NCBI GenBank assembly: GCA_003003615.1 | Contig: PVWD01000020.1 | Coordinates: 1-41,975, forward strand | Origin: a filamentous cyanobacterium CCP2 | Lineage (GTDB): Bacteria; Cyanobacteriota; Cyanobacteriia; Elainellales; Elainellaceae | Direction of reading: 5' to 3' | Length of the DNA stretch: 41,975 bases | In this document: piece after piece, positions 1 through 11,100 of the stretch | Layout of the letters: every line of letters starts with the position of its first letter | How positions within the stretch are numbered: position 1 is the stretch's first letter | The notes under the pieces: generated by a model | Seen by the model: only the letters and a program-made list of their open reading frames with translations | The model's database searches: none | What the model was told of the DNA's origin: nothing | Made by a program: the position numbers and the translations under genes

Positions 1-19
1 AGATGTGTATAAGAGACAG
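1..19 (+). other. Tn5/Nextera mosaic-end adapter remnant
   Basis: The first 19 bases, AGATGTGTATAAGAGACAG, are exactly the transposase mosaic end used in Nextera libraries. They abut a truncated CRISPR repeat. This is an untrimmed library artefact at the contig end and not genomic DNA. Confidence 0.97.
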
Positions 20-1437
20 CCCGCAAGGGAACTGAAACCCGAAGACTGAGCTCCGAACAATCCAACAACAGTGTTTCCAAATCACTTTCCCGCAAGGGAA
101 CTGAAACATTGTGTTTTCAATTGAGCCCTTTGTACCATCGGTTTCCAAATCACTTTCCCGCAAGGGAACTGAAACTGGACTAGCAGGGCTAGCACTAAAG
201 TGAGTACAAAACGTTTCCAAATCACTTTCCCGCAAGGGAACTGAAACACAGATCGCTGAGAATCTAGAACAGCCTTCACTGGTTTCCAAATCACTTTCCC
301 GCAAGGGAACTGAAACCAGAACGGTTGACATCCCCTCCATCAGCTTCAGGTTTCCAAATCACTTTCCCGCAAGGGAACTGAAACCCTGCGGTTTCTCCAT
401 TGAACTTATACCCCCGCTGTTTCCAAATCACTTTCCCGCAAGGGAACTGAAACTCGCCTCGTTCCAGAAAAATCCGAGGCTGCGACCCTGTTTCCAAATC
501 ACTTTCCCGCAAGGGAACTGAAACTCTTTGCCCAGTTTATTGTGTTCATAAGCTCAGACGTTTCCAAATCACTTTCCCGCAAGGGAACTGAAACCTGTGT
601 ATTGCTGCTGGGAAGTGTTTCCGCATGCTGTTTCCAAATCACTTTCCCGCAAGGGAACTGAAACCCACGAGTGGTTTCACCAAAGCCGCCAAAAGTGTTT
701 CCAAATCACTTTCCCGCAAGGGAACTGAAACCATCCATTGCCACCTCGACAACGTCTGCAGACGGGGGTTTCCAAATCACTTTCCCGCAAGGGAACTGAA
801 ACCTGTATCGAACATATCGGCAGTGGTCGTATCCGTGTTTCCAAATCACTTTCCCGCAAGGGAACTGAAACGATTTCGCCAACACGACCTTGAGACCAGC
901 CAGCAGGTTTCCAAATCACTTTCCCGCAAGGGAACTGAAACCTGCCACCAGCCAGAAACCCCCGTCCGATCCCCAGGTTTCCAAATCACTTTCCCGCAAG
1001 GGAACTGAAACAAATCTTCTTCGTACACAAAGGACATACTGTGCCGGTCGTTTCCAAATCACTTTCCCGCAAGGGAACTGAAACCACGGTTGCAGTTTCC
1101 AGCTGCCACCAATTCCGCGTTTCCAAATCACTTTCCCGCAAGGGAACTGAAACGTCAAGACGACATCAAACTGTTCTGGAGATTGGAAAAGGTTTCCAAA
1201 TCACTTTCCCGCAAGGGAACTGAAACCTGCTTTCCAATCGTCTTCTCCATCAAAACCTGTCAAGTTTCCAAATCACTTTCCCGCAAGGGAACTGAAACGC
1301 TTCGCAGACGAGGCCAAGACACGCAACATCCGGTTTCCAAATCACTTTCCCGCAAGGGAACTGAAACGCTTCAAGATGTCTCCCACAATTTTCATGTCAC
1401 CGGTTTCCAAATCACTTTCCCGCAAGGGAACTGAAAC
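20..1437 (+). CRISPR. CRISPR array 1, truncated at the left
   Basis: There are twenty complete 35-base repeats plus the last 19 bases of another, which touches the adapter. Together they enclose 20 spacers of 32-38 bases (mean 35.0). The repeat begins GTTTCCAAATCAC and ends with the handle ACTGAAAC. Its centre is a hairpin, TTCCC and GGGAA around a GCAA loop. The first full repeat is at 73-107 and the last at 1403-1437. I saw no degenerate terminal repeat. The plus orientation follows from the handle at the 3' end of each repeat and from array 2, whose leader lies upstream on the plus strand. The leader and newest spacers of array 1 are therefore missing. The 3' 22 bases of the repeat match those of array 2 exactly, while the 5' 13 bases differ. 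Confidence 0.98.
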
Positions 1438-1600
1438 GCGGTAGCGGATGGGCGATCGGTTTTAAGGCAACGCATTGAATTCGAGCCAGGAACAGATGAG
1501 CGATCGGTCGAGGATCGGAAAGTTTGACTTGGAGAAGAACGGGTGGGCGATCGAGTGTATAAGGATAGGTTAATAGTCTGATGCCATAGCAGTACGCAAG
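1438..1600 (+). repeat. Array 1 trailer, homologous to the array 2 trailer
   Basis: From the base after the last repeat, roughly 60 bases match the DNA after array 2 (16365 onward) almost perfectly. The region then carries irregular copies of a GATGGGCGATCGG-like motif. It rejoins the array 2 trailer at a shared AGGTTAATAGTCTGAT (about 1566 and 16543). It contains fewer units of the 48-base tandem repeat seen after array 2. I see no gene. The rest of the gap, to the nuclease gene at 1810, holds the hairpin repeat listed next and two more CATCCGTTGCC copies. Confidence 0.8.
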
Positions 1601-1623
1601 ATGATTTAAGACCGTTTTGTGCT

Positions 1624-1686
1624 CCAAATCCATCCGCTTCAGGTTTCAGTAACCTGAGATTGTCCTAACTGACTCATCCGTTGCCA
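1624..1686 (-). repeat. 63-base dispersed hairpin repeat, copy 1
   Basis: This stretch is nearly identical, in inverted orientation, to 32949-33011, with only a handful of differences. Its centre is a hairpin: TCAGGTT and AACCTGA around a short loop. One edge carries CATCCGTTGCC, a word repeated through the window. It looks like a small non-coding mobile or REP-like element. Confidence 0.75.
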
Positions 1687-1809
1687 CATCCGTTATTCTT
1701 GTGCATAAACGAGTCAACGATCGCTCGTTCTCATCCGTTGCCAATGCAGTCCCCCCATTGGTGAGAGCCGGTATACTGAAATCAGAACCGGACTTGTCGT
1801 TTTGAAAAT

Positions 1810-2373
1810 ATGACCGCTCCTTCAATCCAGATTCTTACCCTTGAAGAATTCCTCAACCATCCCTACATTGAGGACTCTCCAGCATGGGAATATGCAGATG
1901 GGGATGCGATGCAAAAACCCATGCCAAAAACTCGACATTCCCTCTTACAAAAACGGCTGTTGGCTGAAATTGATGGGCATAGTGAAACCTACACCGCATT
2001 ACCTGAATTACGCTGTACGTTCGCCGGAAGATCGATCGTTCCTGATGTGGCAGTTGTGGCATGGAGCCGGATTCCAGTCAATGAACGAGGAGAACCAGAG
2101 GACAATTTTTTGGAAGCTCCGGATTGGTCAATTGAGATTCTTTCACCCGATCAAAAAGCAAATCGTGTGATTGATAATCTTTTGCACTGCACCAAGCAGG
2201 GTGGTCAGTTGGGATGGATGATCGATCCAGATGATTATTCCATTCTGATTTTTGCGCCCCAACAAGAACCGAATGTGTGTCGAGGAAGTTGTCAACTTCA
2301 AGTATTGCAAGGAGTTCACTTAGCGTTAACCGCTGAGCAAATTTTTGAGTGGCTCCAAATCAACAGACGTTAA
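1810..2373 (+). CDS. Uma2/DUF820 family putative endonuclease
   Basis: This 187-residue protein has the Uma2 (DUF820) layout, a PD-(D/E)XK nuclease fold that has expanded greatly in cyanobacteria. Visible motifs are the N-terminal TLEEFL and WEYADG segment, a central VPDVAVV strand (around residue 79) and EILSPDQKANR (around 108-118). These give the acidic and lysine residues expected of the active site. Length is normal for the family. The ATG start follows a gap with no clear Shine-Dalgarno sequence. A TATACT box lies about 35 bases upstream. The TPR gene follows after 15 bases in the same direction, so they may be cotranscribed. The biological role of Uma2 proteins is unsettled; transposon or repair functions have been proposed. 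Confidence 0.85.
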   Translation: MTAPSIQILTLEEFLNHPYIEDSPAWEYADGDAMQKPMPKTRHSLLQKRLLAEIDGHSETYTALPELRCTFAGRSIVPDVAVVAWSRIPVNERGEPEDNFLEAPDWSIEILSPDQKANRVIDNLLHCTKQGGQLGWMIDPDDYSILIFAPQQEPNVCRGSCQLQVLQGVHLALTAEQIFEWLQINRR

Positions 2374-2388
2374 AACAAACAAAGAAGA

Positions 2389-4932
2389 ATGGGTGAACCA
2401 ATGAGTGCTATTCTTCTCCCCGGACAATCTGTTTTGGAAGAACTAGAAATTGAACCCAGTCGAGTCAGACAGATCAAACCGCCGTGGAAACGCAGCCATT
2501 ACCAATCGGCAGTCAATTGGATCACCAAATATGAATTTGATGCCAAGGGCACAGACAATCTAAACAAGCTCAGAGGCTACCTTGAAGCCTTTTTTGCCCT
2601 TTGCGCCACTGAAGATTGGGAGAAAGCAGCCAAGTTCCTCACCATTCGTCTGAACACACCCAACCACGAAGAATGGCACAACCAGTTAGAGATTTGGAAC
2701 TATTATTCAGAACAAATCGAGGTCTACAGCAAACTAGTTAGTAAGCTGGGAGATGACTTTGACGCATTCTGCTTTCATGGGTTAGGATACGCCCACTTTG
2801 CCCTGGGAAATTACCACCAGGCGATCGAATACTACCAGCAAGAACTCGCCATTGCCCAAGCAGGCAACGATCGCAAAACCACAGGTAAAGCCTTAAGCGG
2901 GCTAGGTAGCGTTTATCAGCGATTGGGAGACTACGCCAAAGCGATTGATTTCCATGAACAACACCTGAAAATTACGCGAGAACTTGGCGATCGACCAGAC
3001 GAAGCAACCGCACTGGGCAATCTAGGGCTACCCTATCGATCGCAGGGGAATTATCGCCAAGCAATTCAGTATTTTGAGCAAGCTTTAGCCCTCATGCAAG
3101 CCGCAGACAACTGGCGGGGCAAAGAAGTTGCACTGAACAATCTTGGCGGTGCTTATTTCTTTCTGGGGGATTATCCCAAAGCTGCTGAGTACTTTGAACA
3201 AGCATTAGCGATTACGCAAACCACTGGCAATCGGGAAAGACAAGGCAGATCATTAGGCAATTTGGGAAGCATTTACCGCGCTCAGGGTGACTATCAGCAA
3301 GCATTGGACTATCACCAGCAACACCTCGTTCTTGCCCAGGAAATTGGCGATCTTGCTGGCGAATCGGATGCCTTGAGCGGTTTGGGAAACACCTGTTATG
3401 CTCAGGGGAATTTTTCCCAAGCGATGCATTACCACCAACAAGATTTACGTATCGCTCAAACAATCGGCGATCGCCCCGGCATTGCCAGTGCGTTAGGAAA
3501 TTTGGCGAATATCTATCAGGTTCAAAATGACTACGATCAAGCGATCGAGTACTATCAACAGCAGTTGGCGATCGAGCAAGCAATTGGCAATCGGCAAGGA
3601 GAATCAGCCGCACTGGGCAACGTGGGCACTGTCTATCAGTCTCGCGGTCATTACCCCCAAGCCCTTGCCTATTTTGAACAATCCCTCGCCATCGGCAGCC
3701 AGATTGAACACCGTGAGGGGCAAGCCAAAGCCTTGGGTAACTTGGGTATTATTCACTACCTTTTAGGCAACTTTGAGCAATCCGCCGCTCATTTTAATCA
3801 GGGCTTAAGCATTGTTCGGGACATTGGCGATCGGGCAGAACAAGGAAGATTAGTGGGCAATTTGGGCAATGTGTATATGGCTCTCGGCAACTATTCTGAG
3901 GCGATGAACTATTTTGAACAAGCATTGTCCATTGCTGAATCCATTGGCAATCGGTTGGGGCAAGGGAAAGCCTTTGGCAATTTAGGAACGGCTTATCTCA
4001 CGCTGGGAAATTATTCCAGGGCGGTTCATTCTTTTCAACAGCAGCTAGACCTGGCAACGGCGATCAGCGACAGAGAAGGAGAGGCATCTGCGATCGGCAA
4101 TTTAGGTATTGTGTTTCAATCTTTGGGAGAATTCACCAAGGCGATCGATTGTCATCATGCTAATTTGCAAATAGCTCAAACAATAGGCGATCGAGCCAGT
4201 GAAGCCCATGCGCTTGGGAATTTGGGCAACATGTATCAGTCTCTGGGAGACCTCACCAAAGCCCATGAATATCTGGAGCAAGCCCTCAGCCTTAGCCGAG
4301 AGATAGGAGATAAAAAAGGGGAAGCTGCCTTGCTCGGAAATCTGGGTATTGTGCATCGCGTTCGCAAAGACTATGCCAAGGCCAAAGATTATTTTGCCCA
4401 ACACTTAGCCATTGCCCAGGATCTTGGCAGTCCCCACAGTCAGGCGATTGCTCTCTACAATTTGGGGCTGACCTTCCGCCATCTGGGCGATTTTCAGTCT
4501 GCGATCGAGTGTTATCAACAGTCCCAAAAACATTATGAAGATCTTGGAATTCAACAGGAATGGGTTAACGTCTTAAATAACTTAGGAGTCATGCACAGCT
4601 TGTTGAAGCAGCACAATCAAGCGGCTGAGTACTACAAGCAGTGTCTCGATCTAGCGCGATCGACCAACAACCATGACGCTGAAAATCTTGCCCTGGGAAA
4701 TTTAGCAGGAGCCTATCTTCAACTGGGGCAAAATCACCACGCCGTTGAATGCTATGAACAACAGTTAACGCTGTTACGAACAATGGAGCGATCGGTTGAG
4801 CAAGGCAAAGTCCTGCTTGCCCTGGCAAATACTCAGTTCCGTTTGAAAAATCTGCGTCAGGCGATCGAGTCTTACTGCCAGTTTTTAGTTTGGATCATAT
4901 TGGTAGGTTTTGGGTTTCTGCGTCGTTCGTAA
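2389..4932 (+). CDS. Long TPR-repeat protein with an abnormal C-terminus
   Basis: The 847-residue product is mostly tetratricopeptide repeats of the 40-residue type, with consensus LGNLG, Y, LGDY, AI and IAQxIGDR. About 18 repeats run from residue ~120 to ~840. The first 120 residues are helical and not TPR; they resemble the linker between an NTPase and TPRs in large signalling proteins, but no NTPase is present. TPR arrays act as protein-binding scaffolds, and the partner is unknown. An ATG at 2401 is an alternative start. The last repeat stops abruptly after QAIESYCQ and ends in a short hydrophobic tail, FLVWIILVGFGFLRRS, which does not resemble TPR sequence. This suggests the 3' end was lost in a rearrangement near 4885. 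Confidence 0.85.
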   Translation: MGEPMSAILLPGQSVLEELEIEPSRVRQIKPPWKRSHYQSAVNWITKYEFDAKGTDNLNKLRGYLEAFFALCATEDWEKAAKFLTIRLNTPNHEEWHNQLEIWNYYSEQIEVYSKLVSKLGDDFDAFCFHGLGYAHFALGNYHQAIEYYQQELAIAQAGNDRKTTGKALSGLGSVYQRLGDYAKAIDFHEQHLKITRELGDRPDEATALGNLGLPYRSQGNYRQAIQYFEQALALMQAADNWRGKEVALNNLGGAYFFLGDYPKAAEYFEQALAITQTTGNRERQGRSLGNLGSIYRAQGDYQQALDYHQQHLVLAQEIGDLAGESDALSGLGNTCYAQGNFSQAMHYHQQDLRIAQTIGDRPGIASALGNLANIYQVQNDYDQAIEYYQQQLAIEQAIGNRQGESAALGNVGTVYQSRGHYPQALAYFEQSLAIGSQIEHREGQAKALGNLGIIHYLLGNFEQSAAHFNQGLSIVRDIGDRAEQGRLVGNLGNVYMALGNYSEAMNYFEQALSIAESIGNRLGQGKAFGNLGTAYLTLGNYSRAVHSFQQQLDLATAISDREGEASAIGNLGIVFQSLGEFTKAIDCHHANLQIAQTIGDRASEAHALGNLGNMYQSLGDLTKAHEYLEQALSLSREIGDKKGEAALLGNLGIVHRVRKDYAKAKDYFAQHLAIAQDLGSPHSQAIALYNLGLTFRHLGDFQSAIECYQQSQKHYEDLGIQQEWVNVLNNLGVMHSLLKQHNQAAEYYKQCLDLARSTNNHDAENLALGNLAGAYLQLGQNHHAVECYEQQLTLLRTMERSVEQGKVLLALANTQFRLKNLRQAIESYCQFLVWIILVGFGFLRRS

Positions 4933-5062
4933 CCTCAAATTCACCATCTGAACAAATCGTTAAAGGGTCGTACTCTTCCGTTATCTCCAATACGGTAATC
5001 ACACTTTGCTTATCCAAGGTTTTGTATAGGAACTCGTCTTGGAAATTGCCTCTTCCAGGAGG
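4895..5062 (-). pseudogene. Possible 3' remnant of an inverted gene
   Basis: On the minus strand, 55 codons are open and end at a TGA at 4895-4897. The translation looks like protein (for example DEFLYKTLDKQSVITVLEI and EEYDPLTICSDGEFEV), but a TAG immediately upstream and the lack of a start make it a fragment. I do not recognise the family. It lies exactly where the TPR gene loses its repeat pattern, so the two may mark a rearrangement junction. Confidence 0.3.
5039..5058. promoter_or_regulatory. Weak palindrome, TTGGAA-N8-TTCCAG
   Basis: It has the same arms and 8-base spacing as the palindromes before RT-cas1, cas10 and the WYL gene, but the spacer ATTGCCTC is different. It lies 61 bases before the RHS gene. 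It may be coincidence. Confidence 0.25.
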
Positions 5063-5119
5063 CTATAGGATATGGGCGATCGAAGTATATGGTGTGCTGT
5101 ATCAGGAAGAACATAACCC

Positions 5120-8100
5120 ATGAACAAACCATTACAACTTATTCAACCCAACCCGAATGTAGCAGCGACTTTTATCGGGAACGCGGGTGTTTCAACAGAC
5201 GGCTTAGGCACAAACAGTACGGGAATTATTCAAGCGGAAATTCCAGCGGGTTCTCGAGTCGAGTTTGCTTTTCTGCATATCGCCACTCGCACCTTCGATT
5301 CTGCGTTTCGTCCCGCTGCGATCGGATTTGAGGGGGAGTCTGTCCCGATTACGTTCTTAGACAATGTAGGAGATCCAGCAGGTGAACTGAACTTTGAAAC
5401 GGGACGGGCGAATGTCACTTCGATCGTGTCCAATAAAGTTGGTAGAGGCGGAGGGATCTTTGACTTTACAGTGGATGAAACCATCACAGGTTCACCCGAA
5501 TTGGTGGAGGGCACAAGTTTAACAGTCATTTATTCCAATCGATCGTTGCCAGAACGCACGATCGTTGTTTTGGAAGGTGGACTGACAGGGGAAACACCTC
5601 AAAGCAACATCTTGTCGTTGGGTTCTCCCATCGATAAAACTAATCCAAACTTCATTGCTCGAATGGCACTCGGCATCCAGTATGGATTTCCTAATCCGCG
5701 CGGGCAATTTAGCACTGTTGACATCAACGGAACGCGGCTCACTAGCTCGGCAGGTGGCTTTGATGATTCATCTGTGAATCGCCCCGACGATGGAAATTTG
5801 ATCACAGTAGGGGGGATTGGTGACTCATTCAGTAACCCGATCGATCGATTCTCCAATGATTTGAGTCTAGATGATGAACTGTATGATCTGGCACCATTTT
5901 TACAAACGGATGACACTGCGATCCGAATTGATACTGCAAACCCATCTAATGACGATTCGATCTTTCTAGCCGTACTCACTTTACCAGGTGTCGTGACCGT
6001 TGATCAGCCGATTCAAGACAACGCAGGCGACACATTAGGGGCAGCCAGAGATTTGAGCGTTTTGATTGGAACCCAAATATTGAATGATTTCGTCGGTGGG
6101 GTAGATGCGAATGACTACTACCGTTTTGAAGTGACTCAAGATAGTCAGTTCTCATTAACCCTCAGTGGACTGAACTCAAACGCAAGAGCTGCCATTCTGG
6201 ATGCTCGTGGCACACCAATTACAACCATCTCAGCCGATCGCAACAACAATGGTGTTATTAACCTCGATCTCAGTTCAGGGCAGTATTATGTTCGCATTTT
6301 CCGTCCCGAAGCTGCGTTAACTCCCTACAACTTAGAACTCGCAGCAACGCCTGTTCCACCTCCGTTTCAAATTCGCCAAGTGACTCCCAATCAGGGAAGT
6401 AATACAGGTCAATCCACAATCACGATTGTGGGAAATCAGTTCACACCGAATGCAACCGTTCAATTAATTGATTCAGTCGGTGGAGAACGAACAGCGACCC
6501 GTGTGACTTGGTTAAATAGTGAAACCTTGTCTGCCACTTTTGAGTTGTCTAATTCCGCCGCAGATACTTACGATGTGCGGGTGATTGATACTGCCGGAAC
6601 AGCAACAGCGGAAAATGCCTTTGGGGTCAGGATTGGGACGATCGGGCAAGTTGAAGTCTATCTCAGTGCGCCCAGCCGTATTCGATCGTTTGGAACCGAC
6701 GTTGTAACGATTACCTATCGCAACACAGGTGATTCTGATGTTGTTGCCCCACTTCTGTCCTTAGAGGCGACGGGTGCATTGCTACAACCGACTAGAGAGC
6801 AGGATTTCACCGAATCACAGATTCAGCTTTTGGGAATCAATAACCAGGGGTTGGCGGGCGTTCTGCCAGCAGGCGCGACGGGGCGATTCACTGTTCGATT
6901 CCAGCCCACTGTACAGGCTGGAAATCAAGTTAATTTTTCAGTGAAAGCTCTTGCAGAGAACGAACCGATCGACTGGATATCGTTGAAAGAAACGCTGCGT
7001 CCTAGTTCCATTCCTCCTGAAGCTTGGGATAGCATTTACACGAACTTTACCACTGCTGTTGGAAGTACCGCAGCACAATATCAGGCGGTTTTGGCAGAAA
7101 ATGCCAATCGGCTGAGCGAATCTGGTGAGTATGTGAATGATCCATCTCGATTACTGGCATTTGAATTGCAACAGTCCAGTGATTATCAGTCCTTATCTCA
7201 ACGCTATACGCTTGGTTCTTTGGGGCGTGGTAATCCGTTCATTGGTGATATTCGCGCTAGAGTTGACGCTGACGGAAATATAACGATTGAAAATGCGGGG
7301 ACGCAACGCTTTTTTCAACGCCAAGCCGATGGTAGCTTTCAAAGTCAATCTGGAGATACTGCGGTTCTTACTTTACAAGGGGATATCTATCAACTTCGAG
7401 AGAAAAACGGCACCGTTATTGCTTTTCAAACCGATGGTCAGCTCAATTTTATTCAAGATCCAAATGGTAATCGCGTCACAGCAGAATACAGTGGCGATCA
7501 ATTGATTCGTTTGAGCAGTTCCAATGGTGATCGATTAACCTTCATCTACAATGCTCAAGGTCGAATCGTTCAGGCAACAGATCAAGCTGGACGAAGCACA
7601 AATTATGAATATGACTCCAGTGGCGAATTGTTGCAAAGCATTGTGGATCTCAATGGTACTACTCGTCTTACCTACAATGATCGATCGCTGTTAGCATCCA
7701 TTACAGACCCAAATGGAGTACAGCAACTATTCAGTTATGATGCTCAAGGCCGAGTCATTGAACAACGGTTCAACAATGATGCAGAGGTGCTGATGTATGC
7801 CTATGACACTGCTGGTGGTATTACAACTACGGATGCAAACGGAACAAGGATTCAACAATTCTTGAACGATCGCGGTCAAGTTACTCAATTGCGAGATGAA
7901 TTGGGACGCACTTTTCAATTTCGCTACGATGATAGTGGAAATTTAACACGACTAATTCAGCCAGATAACTCTGTGATTGCTTTTACCTATGACGATCGCG
8001 GTAATTTGCTCAGCCAGGTGAATGCTCTAGGACAACGCACCAGCTTTACCTATGATTCAACCTTTAATCAACTGCAAATCGTTACGGATGCTCGTGGGAA

Positions 8101-11100
8101 TACTATCCGCTACAGCTACGATAATCAAGGGAATGTCACAGAGATCATCTATGCAGATGTCAGTCGTGAGCAATTTCGATATGACGATCAGGGCAATGTC
8201 GTTGAATCGCTCAATCGTCGCAGCCAATCTACTAGCTACACCTACAATAATCAGGGGCAATTGCTGCGCCAGAATAATGGAAATGATACGACTCAGTATA
8301 CTTATGACGATCGCAGTAACCTGACCTCTGCTAGAAACACTCAAGGAACCATTCAATTCACCTACGATAGCCTCGATCGCCTGACTAGAATCACTTATCC
8401 CAATGGACGCTTTCTGGCATATCGCTATGATGCTGGTGGTCGCCGCACCCAAATGTTAGATCACCAAGGAAATACAGTTAATTATCGCTATGATGAAGCC
8501 GGCCGCTTAGCGCAATTAACTGATGCGAACAACCGCCCGATCATTGGTTATGATTATGATGTTGCTGGGCGTTTGGTGCGCGAAAGTAATGGTAACGGTA
8601 CCTACACCACCTATTCCTACGATGCTGTAGGACAGTTAACCAATATCATCAATTACGCCCCTAATAACTCAATTAATTCCCGTAAAGACTATACCTATGA
8701 TGCGTTGGGCCGTCGCACTCGTGTATTAACGCAGGATGGGCAATGGACTTATTCCTACGATGCAATCGGACAGTTGACCGGAGCAGTATTTAATTCTAGT
8801 AATCCTGATATTCCCAATCAAGATCTGACCTATAGATATGATGCGGCTGGAAATCGTATTCGAACAACTCAAAACAGAATATCTACTGACTACTCTACAA
8901 ATAATTTGAATCAGTATAGCACTGTTGGAGATGCAGTCTACAACTATGATGCAGATGGCAATCTCATCTCTAAAACGCAAGGCAATAATACTTGGAGTTA
9001 CACTTACGATCGTGCAAACCGTCTCATCCGCGTTACAGAATCCAATGGAAATGAAACTCGCTATGAGTACGATGCATTGGGAAACCGGGTTGCGACAATC
9101 TATAACGGTGAACGAACTGAATATTTAGTCGATCCATTTGGATTAGGAGATGTGATTGGTGAATACAACGGTAATGGCGATCGGATTGCTTCTTATACAC
9201 ACGGTTTAGGATTAGTTCGCCGTACTGATGGCACCAATACAGCCTATTATGATTCAGATGCGATCGGTTCTACGGTAGGATTAACAGGAGCAGCAGGCAA
9301 TTATATTAACCGTTACCAGTACCTTCCCTTTGGAGAACAACTTTCGGAAACGGAAACGATCACGAATCCGTTCGAGTTTGTTGGTCAGTCTGGTGTCATG
9401 GAAGATCCTAACGGTCTCCACTTCATGCGGGCGAGGTACTACGACAGCAGCTTAGGGCGATTCACTAATCCTGATCCGATCGGGTTACGAGGAGGGGATG
9501 CAAATTTATATCGCTACGTTCAGAACAATCCAGTGGGGCTGACTGATCCTGAAGGAACTCTTCCAATCCTTTTACTTTCACCACCTCTACTTGGAGCAAG
9601 TTTTAATCTAGGGTTTTACGAATTGTCAAATAGCATCAATAAGCGTGAAAGTACTTTGGGTGGGAGAGTAGGGGCGGTGGCTGGTGGTCTGATTGGTGGA
9701 GGTTTTGTAGCAGGGTTGACACGCGCTGGTGCTACAGGTTTTAACCTATATCTAAATTCAGTCTTTGCAGGAGCCAAGGGAACTCTGCTTGGTAAGGGAA
9801 TAGAGCAACTTATTGACAGAAGTAACCCCTCTAGAGAAGGATTAGCCCTTGATCTTGGACTAAATTTTCTCTTCCCTGGATTACCTAATTTAGGTCGTAC
9901 TGGGATAAAGCTTCTTGATCAATTCATTGATGAGTTTAAGGGGCCATTTCTGGATTTTCTCATCAAAGACTTCAACAGCCTAAAAGATTTTCTAAAAGAG
10001 AAATTTGGCGATAATGTTGCTCAATCTTCCACCAATGTAGTCGCATCATTCGATCCCAATGATATTATCGCTCCCGCCGGATTTGGTGAGCAGGGCTGGA
10101 TCGCTACACCGCAACTTCTACCCTACACCATTCGGTTTGAGAATGAAGTGGAACGAGCGACTGCCCCGGCGGTGCAGGTAGTAATTACCCACCAGCTTGA
10201 TGCAGACCTGGATTTAGATACATTCGAGTTGGGTGATTTCGGGTTTGGTTCCCTGGTGGTTGAAGTGCCAACAGGGCTACAGAGTTACAGTGAACGGCTG
10301 GATTTGCAAGAGACGATCGGTTCATTTGTTGATGTGGATGCCAATCTCGATCGCGCCACTCGGACTGTTACGTGGACGCTTAAAACGATCGATCCAGAAA
10401 CGGGTGAATTGGCAACAGGAGTGGATGATGGGTTTCTACCACCTAACACAGAAAACAGTAACGGAGAAGGATTTGTTCGGTACACTGTTGAACCAAAGTT
10501 AGGATTGCAAACAGGCGATCGTATTGATGCCCAAGCTAGTATTGTCTTCGATACGAATGAACCGATTTTGACACCGCCTGTCTTCAATACGATCGACGTA
10601 GGCGCACCAAATAGTCGAGTTTGGGCAAGATCAACAAAGCAAGGTGGGCGAAACATTAACCTGTTGTTGGCTGGCGTAGATGATGGCAGCGGGATTGCGT
10701 CTTACGATGTGTACGTTTCCACGAATGGAGGTGCCTTTGAACAATGGATTGATAATGCAACTGGCGCATCTGTCCCATTTCGGACTGCTCCTGGGCGTAC
10801 CTATCGGTTTTCCAGTGCTGCCAAAGATAATGTTGGACACTTGGAAGCAGTTCCCACTGCCCTACCTGCTGATTTTGTGCGGGTTGGCACAAATCGGAAG
10901 AACCGACTGGCAGGCAGATCTGGAAATGATGTGTTGCTTGGGTTGGGTGGAAACGATCGGCTGATTGGCAGAGGGGGTAATGATATCCTCAGTGGCGGCA
11001 GAGGCAATGATGTGCTTAGGGGGAGTGTTGGTAATGATGTCCTTGAAGGAGGGGCGGGTAATGATACCCTAATTGGCGGACGCGGCAACGATACGCTGGT

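Noticed and set aside
82-1434. Many overlapping short open frames on both strands across array 1
   Set aside because: Their translations repeat the CRISPR repeat itself (for example FPNHFPARELK and QFPCGKVIWK). They arise because the repeat has no stop in several frames.
4890-5123. A 77-codon plus-strand frame between the TPR and RHS genes
   Set aside because: It overlaps the TPR end and the RHS start, has no ribosome-binding site and no family features. The opposite strand has more protein-like composition.
8057-8452. Antisense frames within the YD repeats
   Set aside because: They mirror the repeated codons of the RHS gene and show only repetitive hydrophobic sequence.
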